Source: an uncultured Collinsella sp. (GTDB lineage: Bacteria > Actinomycetota > Coriobacteriia > Coriobacteriales > Coriobacteriaceae). From it: DNA of 64,000 nt. The stretch is taken from positions 1-64,000 of the forward strand of contig CAAEOL010000041.1 in assembly GCA_900757595.1 (NCBI GenBank), written 5' to 3'. Below, one piece after another: positions 43,059 to 51,282 of this stretch (positions within the stretch are counted from its first letter, which is position 1; each line of letters starts with the position of its first letter). The notes below the pieces were generated by a model. The model searched no databases. It was given only the letters and a program-made list of their open reading frames with translations, and was not told where the DNA came from. A program made the translations under genes and the position numbers.

Positions 43059-44054
43059 GTGGGCGCTTGGATGATTCGTGCCGGTCGTGGCGGCGTATAT
43101 GCGTCCGACTGGCTCGAGCATGGCGTCATAGGTATTGGCTGGGATTTCGATGGTGCCGATATTGCCGCTATGAATCGCGAGCAGATTAGGGCAGCATACG
43201 GCCTGTCACATCCCGGCGACAGCAAGGGCAAGGTCGCGGCGGGTGTTGGCCAGGTTTACCGTTTTGCGCACGATATGACGACGGACTCGACCGTTGTCAT
43301 GTACGACCCGGAGAGCCGCCTTTATCATCTTGGCGTTATCACTGGCCCCTGCGTTGCCGTCTGCGATATGGACGGAGTGACCTACACGCGAGACGTCACG
43401 TGGGGTGAAACCGCCCCACGTGACGTGCTCTCGCCTTCTTCTAAGAATTCACTTGGCGGCATCCAAACCATCTTTGCCGTGTCTGATGAGGTCATGGCCG
43501 ATCTCACGAATGCTGCAAGGGACAAGTCGGTGGTGGCTTCAAATGATCCCGCCATCGATGATAACGATGCGACAAATGACGAAGAAACCCTCGCAGCGAC
43601 CTATGACAATGGCATTGAGCTCATTAAGGATCGCGTTAACCAGCTCGATTGGGAGGATATGGAGCGCTTGGTAGCGGGCCTGCTCAAGGCTATGGGCTAC
43701 TGCGCTCGCGTTATGCCCAAGGGTCCTGATGGCGGTCGCGATGTGGTGGCGTCTCCGGATGCTCTCGGGCTGGAGTCGCCTCGCATTGTCGCTGAGGTCA
43801 AGCATCGCAAGGGTGCTATGGGCGCCCCAGCGGTTCGCGCATTTATCGGTGGCCTTCGCGCAGACGATCGCGGTCTGTACGTGTCTACGGGCGGCTTTAC
43901 GAAAGAGGCACGCTACGAGGCCGATCGCGCGAACATTCCCGTGCGCCTACTCGATCTGGATGCCTTCGTGCGGCACTATGTCGAAATCTATGACAAGACC
44001 GATGACGACACCCGTTCCATTCTTCCGCTCACCCGTATCTGGTGGCCAGCATAA
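43059..44054 (+). CDS. Mrr-like restriction endonuclease
   Basis: The 331-residue protein has an N-terminal sensor-like domain (MIRAGRGGVYASDWLEHGVIGIGW) and a C-terminal Mrr_cat domain (about 195-310) with the PD-(D/E)xK pattern GPDGGRDVV and IVAEVKHRKG. Mrr-type enzymes cut methylated or foreign DNA. GTG at 43059 is chosen because AGGCAGG lies upstream and the protein then starts as its relatives do. A small membrane protein is encoded 14 bp downstream, so the two are probably one unit. Confidence 0.8.
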   Translation: MGAWMIRAGRGGVYASDWLEHGVIGIGWDFDGADIAAMNREQIRAAYGLSHPGDSKGKVAAGVGQVYRFAHDMTTDSTVVMYDPESRLYHLGVITGPCVAVCDMDGVTYTRDVTWGETAPRDVLSPSSKNSLGGIQTIFAVSDEVMADLTNAARDKSVVASNDPAIDDNDATNDEETLAATYDNGIELIKDRVNQLDWEDMERLVAGLLKAMGYCARVMPKGPDGGRDVVASPDALGLESPRIVAEVKHRKGAMGAPAVRAFIGGLRADDRGLYVSTGGFTKEARYEADRANIPVRLLDLDAFVRHYVEIYDKTDDDTRSILPLTRIWWPA

Positions 44055-44068
44055 AAGGAGACATTGCC

Positions 44069-44704
44069 ATGATTCAACAGGTTGCTTTCGAAGTTCCCGC
44101 AGAAATAGCGGTGGGCCTAGCTACTGGTAAGTATGTCCAATGGGGCGGTGTTGTGCGCGACGGCGCTGGTCATATTGTTCGGCATCTTAAGCCTGCAGAT
44201 GTTCAAAATGGGGCCAACAAAGCGCTGCGTATAGCTGACCAGGCAGTTCAGCTTGCGAAGCAGAACAAGAAAGTTGCTATAGCTGCGCTTGCGGTTGCGG
44301 GCGTCGCTGCGGTCGGCGGGGGCGTCTATGCGGGGGTGACTTGCGTGCGCCACAGCAAAGAAGACACGTTGCGAAAGAAGCGGATGGCAGACTTTAACTC
44401 TGCATTCTCGGAATACCTTAAGGCTTTGGGGGATGGCGAACTTACGATCGAGATGATTGACAGGTTGGAAGACGCCATAACTGCCCTTAATGGCGGTAAG
44501 GAAGGCTTCACGGTCGAAATTAAGGGCGAGCAGTTTGAGGACATTGTTAAGTCTGTGCGCGACTACACCGATCGTTTGTCCAAGGCAAATGGCGAGAAGA
44601 CCCCCAATGTCATTCTTAAGCTGTTCGAAAGGAAACCGAATGACGTTGAAGGCCTTAGGGAATGCCTTAATACTCAGCGTGAAATACTCTTGCGAGCAGC
44701 ATAG
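44069..44704 (+). CDS. Unknown membrane protein paired with Mrr-like nuclease
   Basis: I do not recognise this 211-residue protein. It has a hydrophilic N-terminus with VPAEIAVGLATGKYVQWGGV, one membrane segment around residues 70-95 (VAIAALAVAGVAAVGGGVYA), and a charged helical C-terminal half. AAAGGAGA lies upstream of the ATG. The 14-bp distance from the Mrr-like gene suggests joint function, possibly as a membrane effector or anchor in a two-gene defence system; this is inference. Confidence 0.65.
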   Translation: MIQQVAFEVPAEIAVGLATGKYVQWGGVVRDGAGHIVRHLKPADVQNGANKALRIADQAVQLAKQNKKVAIAALAVAGVAAVGGGVYAGVTCVRHSKEDTLRKKRMADFNSAFSEYLKALGDGELTIEMIDRLEDAITALNGGKEGFTVEIKGEQFEDIVKSVRDYTDRLSKANGEKTPNVILKLFERKPNDVEGLRECLNTQREILLRAA

Positions 44705-44713
44705 ATAAACCCA

Positions 44714-44760
44714 GCCGGCACTTGTGCATGTCGAAAGGCATACACAAGTGCCGGCCTTTT
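44714..44760 (+). terminator. Terminator after Mrr/membrane-protein pair
   Basis: GCCGGCACTTGTG (44714-44726) pairs perfectly with CACAAGTGCCGGC (44743-44755), followed by CTTTTG. Confidence 0.88.
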
Positions 44761-44862
44761 GACATCGTGCGGCTTGAGCGGCGGCGTGCAACGGCTGCAC
44801 GCCGCTTGCGAAATGACGCGCGGGCGGCGCTTGATTTCGCCGGCTGCTGTTAGGCTTAAATC

Positions 44863-44941
44863 CGAAAAAGTGTCGAAATATCCCGTGTAAAAGTACGGAA
44901 AAGTGTCGTAATACACACTTCAAAACCTCGAAAAAGTGTCG
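44863..44941 (+). repeat. Three 13-bp direct repeats with 33-bp period
   Basis: CGAAAAAGTGTCG at 44863-44875 and 44929-44941, and CGGAAAAGTGTCG at 44896-44908, start exactly 33 bp apart. They stand 70 bp before the DUF4143 ATPase gene and look like operator sites bound on about the same face of the helix. Confidence 0.65.
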
Positions 44942-45010
44942 ATTTGAGCACATAACAATCAGGGAAAATGTATCATAGTGCTAAAACAGCACGTAATAAG
45001 GGGTACGCTT

Positions 45011-46333
45011 ATGCTACAGAGAAAAGCGAAAGCACAGTTTGAATCTTGGCTTGCCTCGTCGCCTAACAAGGCTCTTTTGGTCAAGGGCGCCCGACAGGTA
45101 GGAAAGTCATATTTGGTCAACGTCTTTGCAAGCGAATCGTTCGAAAATGTCGTGACGTTCGACCTTATCGCCGACGCGTCCGCGCGCGATTCGTTTTTGG
45201 CGGCAAAAAGCGCGGATGACCTGCTTATGCGCATGTCTATTGCTGCAACGCAGCCGATGGTTGCGAACAAGACCGTTGTGGTTATCGACGAGGTGCAGCG
45301 ATGCCCCAACGTAGTGACGTTTATCAAATACCTGGTCCAGCGCGGCGACTTTCGATACATCCTTACCGGATCGCTCCTTGGTGTTGAGCTCGAGGGCATC
45401 GATTCCCTGCCGGTGGGGTATGTCGAGCAGGTCCAGATGTACCCGCTCGACTTTGAGGAGTTCTGCTGGGCAAGCGGCGTTGCTGCCGGAGCGTTTGACA
45501 TGCTTAGGGGTTGTCTAAAGGACGAAAAGGAGCTCCCCGGCTATCTGTATGACCGCTTGCTCAATCTGTTCCATCAGTATGTGGTGGTGGGGGGCATGCC
45601 CGATGCGGTCAATTCCTTCTTGGCGACGCGCAATGTCGACGAGGTTCGAAACATCCATCGTGATCTTCACGCCCTGTATCGCGATGACATCGCAAAGTAC
45701 GCTCCGCCTGAGCTACGCTTGGTTATTCGCGATATCTATGATCTGATTCCCAGCGAGGCCGGCTCCAAAAACAAGCGATTCAAACTGTCATCGATTAACG
45801 GTGTCAAACGTTTTTCGCAGGTGACAGATCATTTTCTCTGGTTATCGGAGGCGGGTGTCGCGCTTCCCGTGTATAACGTAACGGCGCCCGTGGCACCCCT
45901 TTTATTGGGGGAGCAGCGAAATCTGTTCAAGCTGTTTTACTTGGACACCGGAATGCTCATGTCGTCGTATTCCAAAAGGGTCGCCCAAGGCGTTTTTGAT
46001 GGGGAGGCGGACGACGCCTTTGGCATGAACATGGGGGCGGCGTTTGAGGGCTTCGTTGCCCAAGAGCTCAAGGCTCATGGATTTAGATTGCGCTACTTTA
46101 CGTCCAAAAAGGTCGGTGAGCTCGATTTTGTGGAAGAGACGTTCGATGGGGAAGTGTTTGCCATCGAGGTCAAATCGGGCAAGAGCTTTAAGTCCCATGC
46201 GGCGCTCGACAACGCGCTCGCGACGAAGGGCTACGGAATCGATCGCGCCCTGGTACTTGCGGAATGTAATCTTCACCGCGATGGTGACGTGCTGTATCTG
46301 CCCATCTTTATGGCAGGGCTTTTGGAGCCGTAA
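45011..46333 (+). CDS. AAA ATPase with DUF4143 domain
   Basis: The 440-residue protein has an N-terminal AAA_14 ATPase (Walker A GARQVGKS about 27-34, Walker B VVVIDEVQRCP about 94-104, sensor YILTGS) and a C-terminal DUF4143 domain with a PD-(D/E)xK-like pattern (ELDFVEE, FAIEVKSGKSFKSH). Such proteins are common in gut bacteria, often in several copies, and have no settled function. It stands alone behind three phased repeats. Confidence 0.85.
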   Translation: MLQRKAKAQFESWLASSPNKALLVKGARQVGKSYLVNVFASESFENVVTFDLIADASARDSFLAAKSADDLLMRMSIAATQPMVANKTVVVIDEVQRCPNVVTFIKYLVQRGDFRYILTGSLLGVELEGIDSLPVGYVEQVQMYPLDFEEFCWASGVAAGAFDMLRGCLKDEKELPGYLYDRLLNLFHQYVVVGGMPDAVNSFLATRNVDEVRNIHRDLHALYRDDIAKYAPPELRLVIRDIYDLIPSEAGSKNKRFKLSSINGVKRFSQVTDHFLWLSEAGVALPVYNVTAPVAPLLLGEQRNLFKLFYLDTGMLMSSYSKRVAQGVFDGEADDAFGMNMGAAFEGFVAQELKAHGFRLRYFTSKKVGELDFVEETFDGEVFAIEVKSGKSFKSHAALDNALATKGYGIDRALVLAECNLHRDGDVLYLPIFMAGLLEP

Positions 46334-46370
46334 CATGCCGCCGGCTCTTCCGGCCCTCCCTTAACCCCCG

Positions 46371-47354
46371 CTACTCGTCCCCGTCATTGGGGTCGCCCTT
46401 GAGGGTGTTGATGTCCAGGTACTGGTTATCGTCCTCTTTTTGCTGGGTCTCCGACTCCGCTTGGGTGGGGCCGCGGAACAGCTGGAATCCCTCAAACGCA
46501 ATGACGCCGAGCAGGGCAATGATAATGGCGATAAAGGCAACCTTGACTGCCTGCGGAAATTCCGAGAAACGCAGCGCCTTTTCCTCGGCGTAATAATCGG
46601 CAAAGCGCTCTTCGCCCGTGCTTTTGGTATACGCCGGCGCGGACGCGGCCTCCGAGTCATATTCCGGTGCAGGCGTGGCAGCGTACGGATCGTTGAGATA
46701 ATCGCTCGATGCGGTGCCATAATCCTCGGTCTCGATGCGACCGGTGCCAGCATAGCCATCGGAATAATCGGAATATGCCGCACCGCCCTCATAGTCCGCG
46801 GCGCTCGTGTTGGCGGCAAAAAGCGGGTTAACTGGAACATCGAGCGCCGGCATGCCGGTAGAGGTCTCATCCAGATCGGTTGCAGCCCAGGAATCGTAGG
46901 CAACTTGATGGGCAACGGGCTCGTCGAGCCTTGCGACCGGAGGCTTGCGTGCCGCAGGAACAGGCAACTGCTGGGCGCTGTACATAACGGTGCTGTCGGC
47001 CGATTTGCCCTGCGTCGCTGCAGCGAGAAATGCTGCCGTCTCGGACGGGTCGCTTGCGGGGCGGGGAGCGGGCGTGGGCGCCGAAGTGGGTGCGGGCGTA
47101 GGCGCGGGCGTCGAAACAGCCGACTGCGCAGGAGTCGGCGCAGATGCGGTCTTAGGCGCAAGTGCGGGATTGGGGTTTGACGGGCGAGCCCCGCCGCCCA
47201 TGAGTTCGTCGGCGGTCCACGGGCGATCATCCATCACGTCGTCAAGGCTCAGCGAAAACAAGTCGTCTTCACCCTCATCGAACATGCGGTGCACATGTCC
47301 ACCAATTGCCGGAATCAATCCGCGACCGGTGCATGATGCCTTGCTCAACGCCAT
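46371..47354 (-). CDS. Pro/Ala-rich protein with single C-terminal membrane anchor
   Basis: I do not recognise this 327-residue protein. It has an acidic N-terminal region (FDEGEDDLFSLSLDDVMDD), a long low-complexity Pro/Ala/Thr section (about 80-125), a Tyr/Asp-rich section, and one membrane segment near residue 285 (VAFIAIIIALLGVIAFEGF) followed by a short acidic tail. It would be tail-anchored with a large disordered cytoplasmic part. The ATG at 47354 has AGGGTGG upstream. Confidence 0.6.
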   Translation of the reverse strand: MALSKASCTGRGLIPAIGGHVHRMFDEGEDDLFSLSLDDVMDDRPWTADELMGGGARPSNPNPALAPKTASAPTPAQSAVSTPAPTPAPTSAPTPAPRPASDPSETAAFLAAATQGKSADSTVMYSAQQLPVPAARKPPVARLDEPVAHQVAYDSWAATDLDETSTGMPALDVPVNPLFAANTSAADYEGGAAYSDYSDGYAGTGRIETEDYGTASSDYLNDPYAATPAPEYDSEAASAPAYTKSTGEERFADYYAEEKALRFSEFPQAVKVAFIAIIIALLGVIAFEGFQLFRGPTQAESETQQKEDDNQYLDINTLKGDPNDGDE

Positions 47355-47477
47355 TCTGTTCCACCCTTTCGAAATACTAATGACATCGATTATATGGAAC
47401 TTTCCAAGCGGCTCGGTCTTGGATTCATGCTTTCCAGAACTCGCGCCCAAAAGGGGAGAGGCAATCCAGGCGAGTGC

Positions 47478-48131
47478 CTACTTGTCGCCGGCCGCCGCCT
47501 TGGCCTCATTGAGGTAGCTATAGAAGCTGTACTTGGAGATGCCAAAGAACTCGCAGGCGCGCTCGCTCGACTTGGAAATGAGGAAGGCGCCGCGACGGTC
47601 AAGGTAGCCAATGGCACGAATGCGCTCGTCTTTGGTCATGAGTGCCGCGGGCTTGCCCACAAACTGCTCGCACTCGTGCAGCAGGTCTTCGAGCAGGTCG
47701 CCGATGTTTTTGGTAATGGGCTCGGGCTCGGTGTAGCCCGTGCCGCCGGTGCCGGTAAAGGCGTCGAGCGAACGCTCAAAAGCCTTCATAAGCGTAATGT
47801 CAAAGTTGATGCCCAAAATGCCGACAGGCTTGCCCTCATCGTTGCGGATAAAGATCGTCGAGGACTTGAGCAGCTTGCCATCGGTGGTTTTGGTGAGGTA
47901 TGGCTCGCGGTCGTGTACGTCGGTGGCGCCCTCGTGCATGGACTCAAACACAATATGGCTGGGGCCGTCACCCAGTTTGCGCCCGCTGACGTGGCCGTTT
48001 TCGATCACTACGATGGAGTGGTCCACGTCATCGGTCTCCAGATCGTGGACGACGATTTCGCAGTTGGGGCCAAATTGGAGCGCCAGACCGTGTGCAAGGC
48101 GCTTATAGAACTCAATCTGTGCGGGGGTCAT
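47478..48131 (-). CDS. YheO-type PAS/HTH transcriptional regulator, second copy
   Basis: The 217-residue protein has the YheO-like PAS domain (CEIVVHDLETDDVDHSIV, then NGHVSGRKLGDGP) and a C-terminal HTH (ACEFFGISKYSFYSYLNEAK). It is clearly related to but diverged from the protein at 22644-23306. It is divergent from ygeX, so it probably controls the second group of purine genes. ATG at 48131 follows AGGAAGG; an in-frame start at 48161 is less supported. Confidence 0.85.
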   Translation of the reverse strand: MTPAQIEFYKRLAHGLALQFGPNCEIVVHDLETDDVDHSIVVIENGHVSGRKLGDGPSHIVFESMHEGATDVHDREPYLTKTTDGKLLKSSTIFIRNDEGKPVGILGINFDITLMKAFERSLDAFTGTGGTGYTEPEPITKNIGDLLEDLLHECEQFVGKPAALMTKDERIRAIGYLDRRGAFLISKSSERACEFFGISKYSFYSYLNEAKAAAGDK

Positions 48132-48408
48132 GGGTGCCTTCCTAAAAATTAGTTTGGGCACACTTTGCCATAAACCACACTTGTTCGCAAATAACGAAAG
48201 CGTCGCTGCGTTATGTGACCGTTCGGCGGCGAAAAGGTACCGATTACGGCAACAAACAATTTGTTAGGTTTGCCAATCAAAAAGTGTGATAGAACAGTGC
48301 TAACAAACTTTTTGTTTGGCATCCACATAAAAGTTTAGCCGCATGAATGGGAATGGGCTGAAACGCGTATGCGGGGGCCGGCAAGAGAGAACTTAAGGAG
48401 TTCACCGT
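48132..48408. promoter_or_regulatory. Divergent control region before ygeX
   Basis: Palindromic sites include CAAAC-TTTTT-GTTTG (48304-48318) and related CAAACAATTTGTTAGGTTTG around 48256-48275. They are plausible operators for the divergent YheO-type regulator. Confidence 0.45.
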
Positions 48409-49623
48409 ATGGCCGATAAGATCCAGTGGGCGAGCAACACGATGCCCAAGAGCGATGACAAGCACTTGGGAATCATGAGTCTCGACCACGTGAAGAAGGC
48501 CCGCGCCTTCCACCAGTCGTTCCCCCAGTACACCGTCACTCCGCTTGCCCGCCTGGACGGCCAGGCTGCGCGCCTGGGCCTGTCCAACCTGTGCGTTAAG
48601 GACGAGAGCTATCGCTTTGGCCTCAACGCCTTTAAGGTTCTGGGCGGTTCGTTTGCCATGGCCAACTACATTGCCGACGAGACCGGCAAGGACGTTGCCG
48701 ACTGCACCTTCGACTACCTGACTTCCGATCAGCTTGCCAAGGACTTTGGCCAGGCCACCTTCTTTACCGCCACCGACGGCAACCATGGCCGCGGCGTGGC
48801 ATGGGCTGCCAACAAGCTGGGCCAGAAGGCCGTCGTGCACATGCCTAAGGGTTCCACCAAGCCTCGCTTTGACAACATCGCCGCCGAGGGCGCCACGGTG
48901 ACCATCGAAGAGGTCAACTACGACGAGTGCGTGCGCATGGCCGCCGCCGAGGCCGACGCCTGCGAGCGCGGTGTTATCGTTCAGGACACCGCCTGGGAGG
49001 GCTACGAGAAGATTCCGTCCTGGATCATGGAGGGCTACGGCACCATGGCTTCAGAGGCTGCCGAGCAGCTGCGCGAGATGGCCATCAACCGCCCGACGCA
49101 CGTGTTCGTCCAGGCTGGCGTGGGTTCGCTCGCCGGCGCCGTGGTGGGCTACTTTACCAACCTGTATCCCGATAACCCGCCCACCTTCGTCGTGGTTGAG
49201 TGCGCACCTGCCGCCTGCCTGTACAAGGGCGCTGCCGCCGGCGACGGCGATCCGCGCATCGTGGACGGTGACATGCCCTCCATCATGGCCGGTCTGTGCT
49301 GCGGCGAGCCCAACATTCTGGGCTGGGATATCCTGCGCAACCACACCACCGCCTTCGTGTCCTGCCCCGACTGGGTCACCGCTCGCGGCATGCGCACCCT
49401 GGGCGCTCCCGAGAAGGGCGACCCGCGCGTCATCTCCGGCGAGTCCGGCGCTGTGACCACCGGCCTGGTCGAGACCCTCATGCTCGATCCCGAGTACGCC
49501 GAGCTCAAGGAGCTCATCGGCCTGGATAAGACGAGCTCCGTGCTCTGCTTCTCCACCGAGGGCGACACCGACCCCGACCAGTATCGCCGCATTGTTTGGG
49601 AAGGCGAATATCCCACTTGCTAA
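48409..49623 (+). CDS. ygeX: Diaminopropionate ammonia-lyase
   Basis: This PLP enzyme (404 residues) splits 2,3-diaminopropionate into pyruvate and two ammonia. The PLP lysine is Lys76 in FGLNAFKVLGGS, and TATDGNHGRGVAW with GVGSLAGAVVG (phosphate loop) follow. In purine-degrading clusters it would handle a diaminopropionate-type ring-opening product. RBS AAGGAG at 48396-48401. It starts the second purine operon with ygeY and ygeW. Confidence 0.92.
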   Translation: MADKIQWASNTMPKSDDKHLGIMSLDHVKKARAFHQSFPQYTVTPLARLDGQAARLGLSNLCVKDESYRFGLNAFKVLGGSFAMANYIADETGKDVADCTFDYLTSDQLAKDFGQATFFTATDGNHGRGVAWAANKLGQKAVVHMPKGSTKPRFDNIAAEGATVTIEEVNYDECVRMAAAEADACERGVIVQDTAWEGYEKIPSWIMEGYGTMASEAAEQLREMAINRPTHVFVQAGVGSLAGAVVGYFTNLYPDNPPTFVVVECAPAACLYKGAAAGDGDPRIVDGDMPSIMAGLCCGEPNILGWDILRNHTTAFVSCPDWVTARGMRTLGAPEKGDPRVISGESGAVTTGLVETLMLDPEYAELKELIGLDKTSSVLCFSTEGDTDPDQYRRIVWEGEYPTC

Positions 49624-49695
49624 TACTGGGCGGAGTAAATAGGTATCGCTCCGCCACCCCACAGGTAGATTCCTTCGTTTGAAAGGTTATGAACA

Positions 49696-51081
49696 ATGGC
49701 TAAAGAACTCGATTTCGACGCTATCAAGGCTGCTGCTGAGTCCCATCGTGCTGATATGACTCGCTTCCTGCGCGCTATGATCTCCCATCCCTCTGAGTCC
49801 TGCGAGGAGGGTGAGGTTGTCGCTTGCATCAAGGCCGAGATGGAGAGCCTTGGCTATGACGAGGTCAAGGTCGACGGCCTGGGCAACGTTATGGGCTTTA
49901 TGGGCGAGGGCGACAAGATCATCGCCATCGACTCCCACATCGACACCGTCGGCATCGGCAACATCGAGAACTGGGATGCCGATCCCTATGAGGGCTACGA
50001 GACCGACGAGATCATCTACGGCCGCGGCGGCTCCGACCAGGAGGGTGGCATGGCTTCTGCTACCTACGCTGCCAAGATGATGAAGGACATGGGCCTCATC
50101 CCCGAGGGCTACAAGATCATGGTCGTCGGCACCGTCCAGGAAGAGGACTGCGACGGCATGTGCTGGCAGTACATCTACAACAAGGACGGCATTAAGCCCG
50201 AGTTCGTCATTTCCACCGAGCCCACCGACGGCGGCATCTATCGCGGTCACCGCGGCCGCATGGAGATCCGCGTCGACGTTCACGGCACCTCCTGCCACGG
50301 CTCCGCTCCCGACCGCGGCGACAACGCCATCTACAAGATGGCCGACATCATCGCCGACGTCCGCGCCCTCAACAACAACGGCTGTGACGAGTCGACCGAC
50401 ATCAAGGGCCTCGTCAAGATGCTCGACCCCAAGTACAACCCCGAGCACTTCGAGGACGCCCGCTTCCTGGGCCGCGGCACCTGCACCGTCAGCCAGATCT
50501 TCTACACCAGCCCCAGCCGCTGCGCTGTCGCTGACTCCTGCGCCATCTCCATCGACCGTCGCATGACCGCCGGTGAGACCTGGGAGTCCTGCCTGGACGA
50601 GATCCGTAACCTGCCGGCCGCCAAGAAGTACGGCGACGACGTGAAGGTCTCCATGTACATGTACGACCGTCCGTCCTGGACCGGCGAGGTCTACGAGACC
50701 GAGGCTTACTTCCCCACGTGGATCAACAAGGAGACCGCTCCGCACGTCAAGGCCCTCGTCGACGCCCACAAGGCCATGTTCGGTGACGAGCGCATCGGCT
50801 GCGAGCCCAGCATGGACAAGCGCACCGGTCGCCCGCTGTGCGACAAGTGGACCTTCTCCACGAACTGCGTTTCCATCCAGGGCCGCTATGGCATCCCCTG
50901 CGTCGGCTTCGGCCCGGGTGCCGAGTCTCAGGCTCACGCTCCCAACGAGGTCACCTACAAGGACGACCTGGTCACCGCTGCCGCCATGTATGTGGCTGCC
51001 CTGAACCTCTACGATCCGAGCCAGGCCGATGGCGACGCCACCGTGTTCCGCGCCGGTCTGACCAACAACAAGATCGATTAG
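49696..51081 (+). CDS. ygeY: YgeY-type M20 metallohydrolase
   Basis: The 461-residue protein is a YgeY-family, selenium-metabolism-linked hydrolase of the M20/ArgE superfamily. The metal-site segments IAIDSHIDTVG and GRGGSDQEGGMA are visible, with EEDCDG carrying the catalytic Glu, plus a dimerisation insert. Probable role: cleaving an amide or carbamoyl intermediate of purine breakdown; the substrate is not established by sequence. It lies between ygeX and ygeW. Confidence 0.9.
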   Translation: MAKELDFDAIKAAAESHRADMTRFLRAMISHPSESCEEGEVVACIKAEMESLGYDEVKVDGLGNVMGFMGEGDKIIAIDSHIDTVGIGNIENWDADPYEGYETDEIIYGRGGSDQEGGMASATYAAKMMKDMGLIPEGYKIMVVGTVQEEDCDGMCWQYIYNKDGIKPEFVISTEPTDGGIYRGHRGRMEIRVDVHGTSCHGSAPDRGDNAIYKMADIIADVRALNNNGCDESTDIKGLVKMLDPKYNPEHFEDARFLGRGTCTVSQIFYTSPSRCAVADSCAISIDRRMTAGETWESCLDEIRNLPAAKKYGDDVKVSMYMYDRPSWTGEVYETEAYFPTWINKETAPHVKALVDAHKAMFGDERIGCEPSMDKRTGRPLCDKWTFSTNCVSIQGRYGIPCVGFGPGAESQAHAPNEVTYKDDLVTAAAMYVAALNLYDPSQADGDATVFRAGLTNNKID

Positions 51082-51128
51082 TCCCATTCCTCGATCTTGT
51101 TGAGCCGGGGACAGCTCGTGTCCCCGGC
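51067..51128 (+). terminator. Tandem hairpins after ygeY
   Basis: AACAAGATCGA (51067-51077) pairs with TCGATCTTGTT (51091-51101), and GCCGGGGACA (51104-51113) pairs with TGTCCCCGGC (51119-51128). Neither has a T-run. They may stabilise the upstream mRNA or partly stop transcription before ygeW. The remaining 150 bp to ygeW shows nothing else. Confidence 0.5.
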
Positions 51129-51282
51129 ACCCCCTGTTGACTTGGGGCCCGCGGTCGTTATCTCCCATGCTTCCTCGACGGTAGCGGGTCCTCGTCATAG
51201 TGCTCTGCATGTTCTAGCCACACGCGCATGCCGGAGCACATCTACTCATTGCAATCGTTTCATCTTTGGAAAGGATATTTAC

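Noticed and set aside
44863..44941. Possible short CRISPR-like array
   Set aside because: Repeats of 13 bp with 20-bp spacers and three copies only, no cas genes; better read as binding sites.
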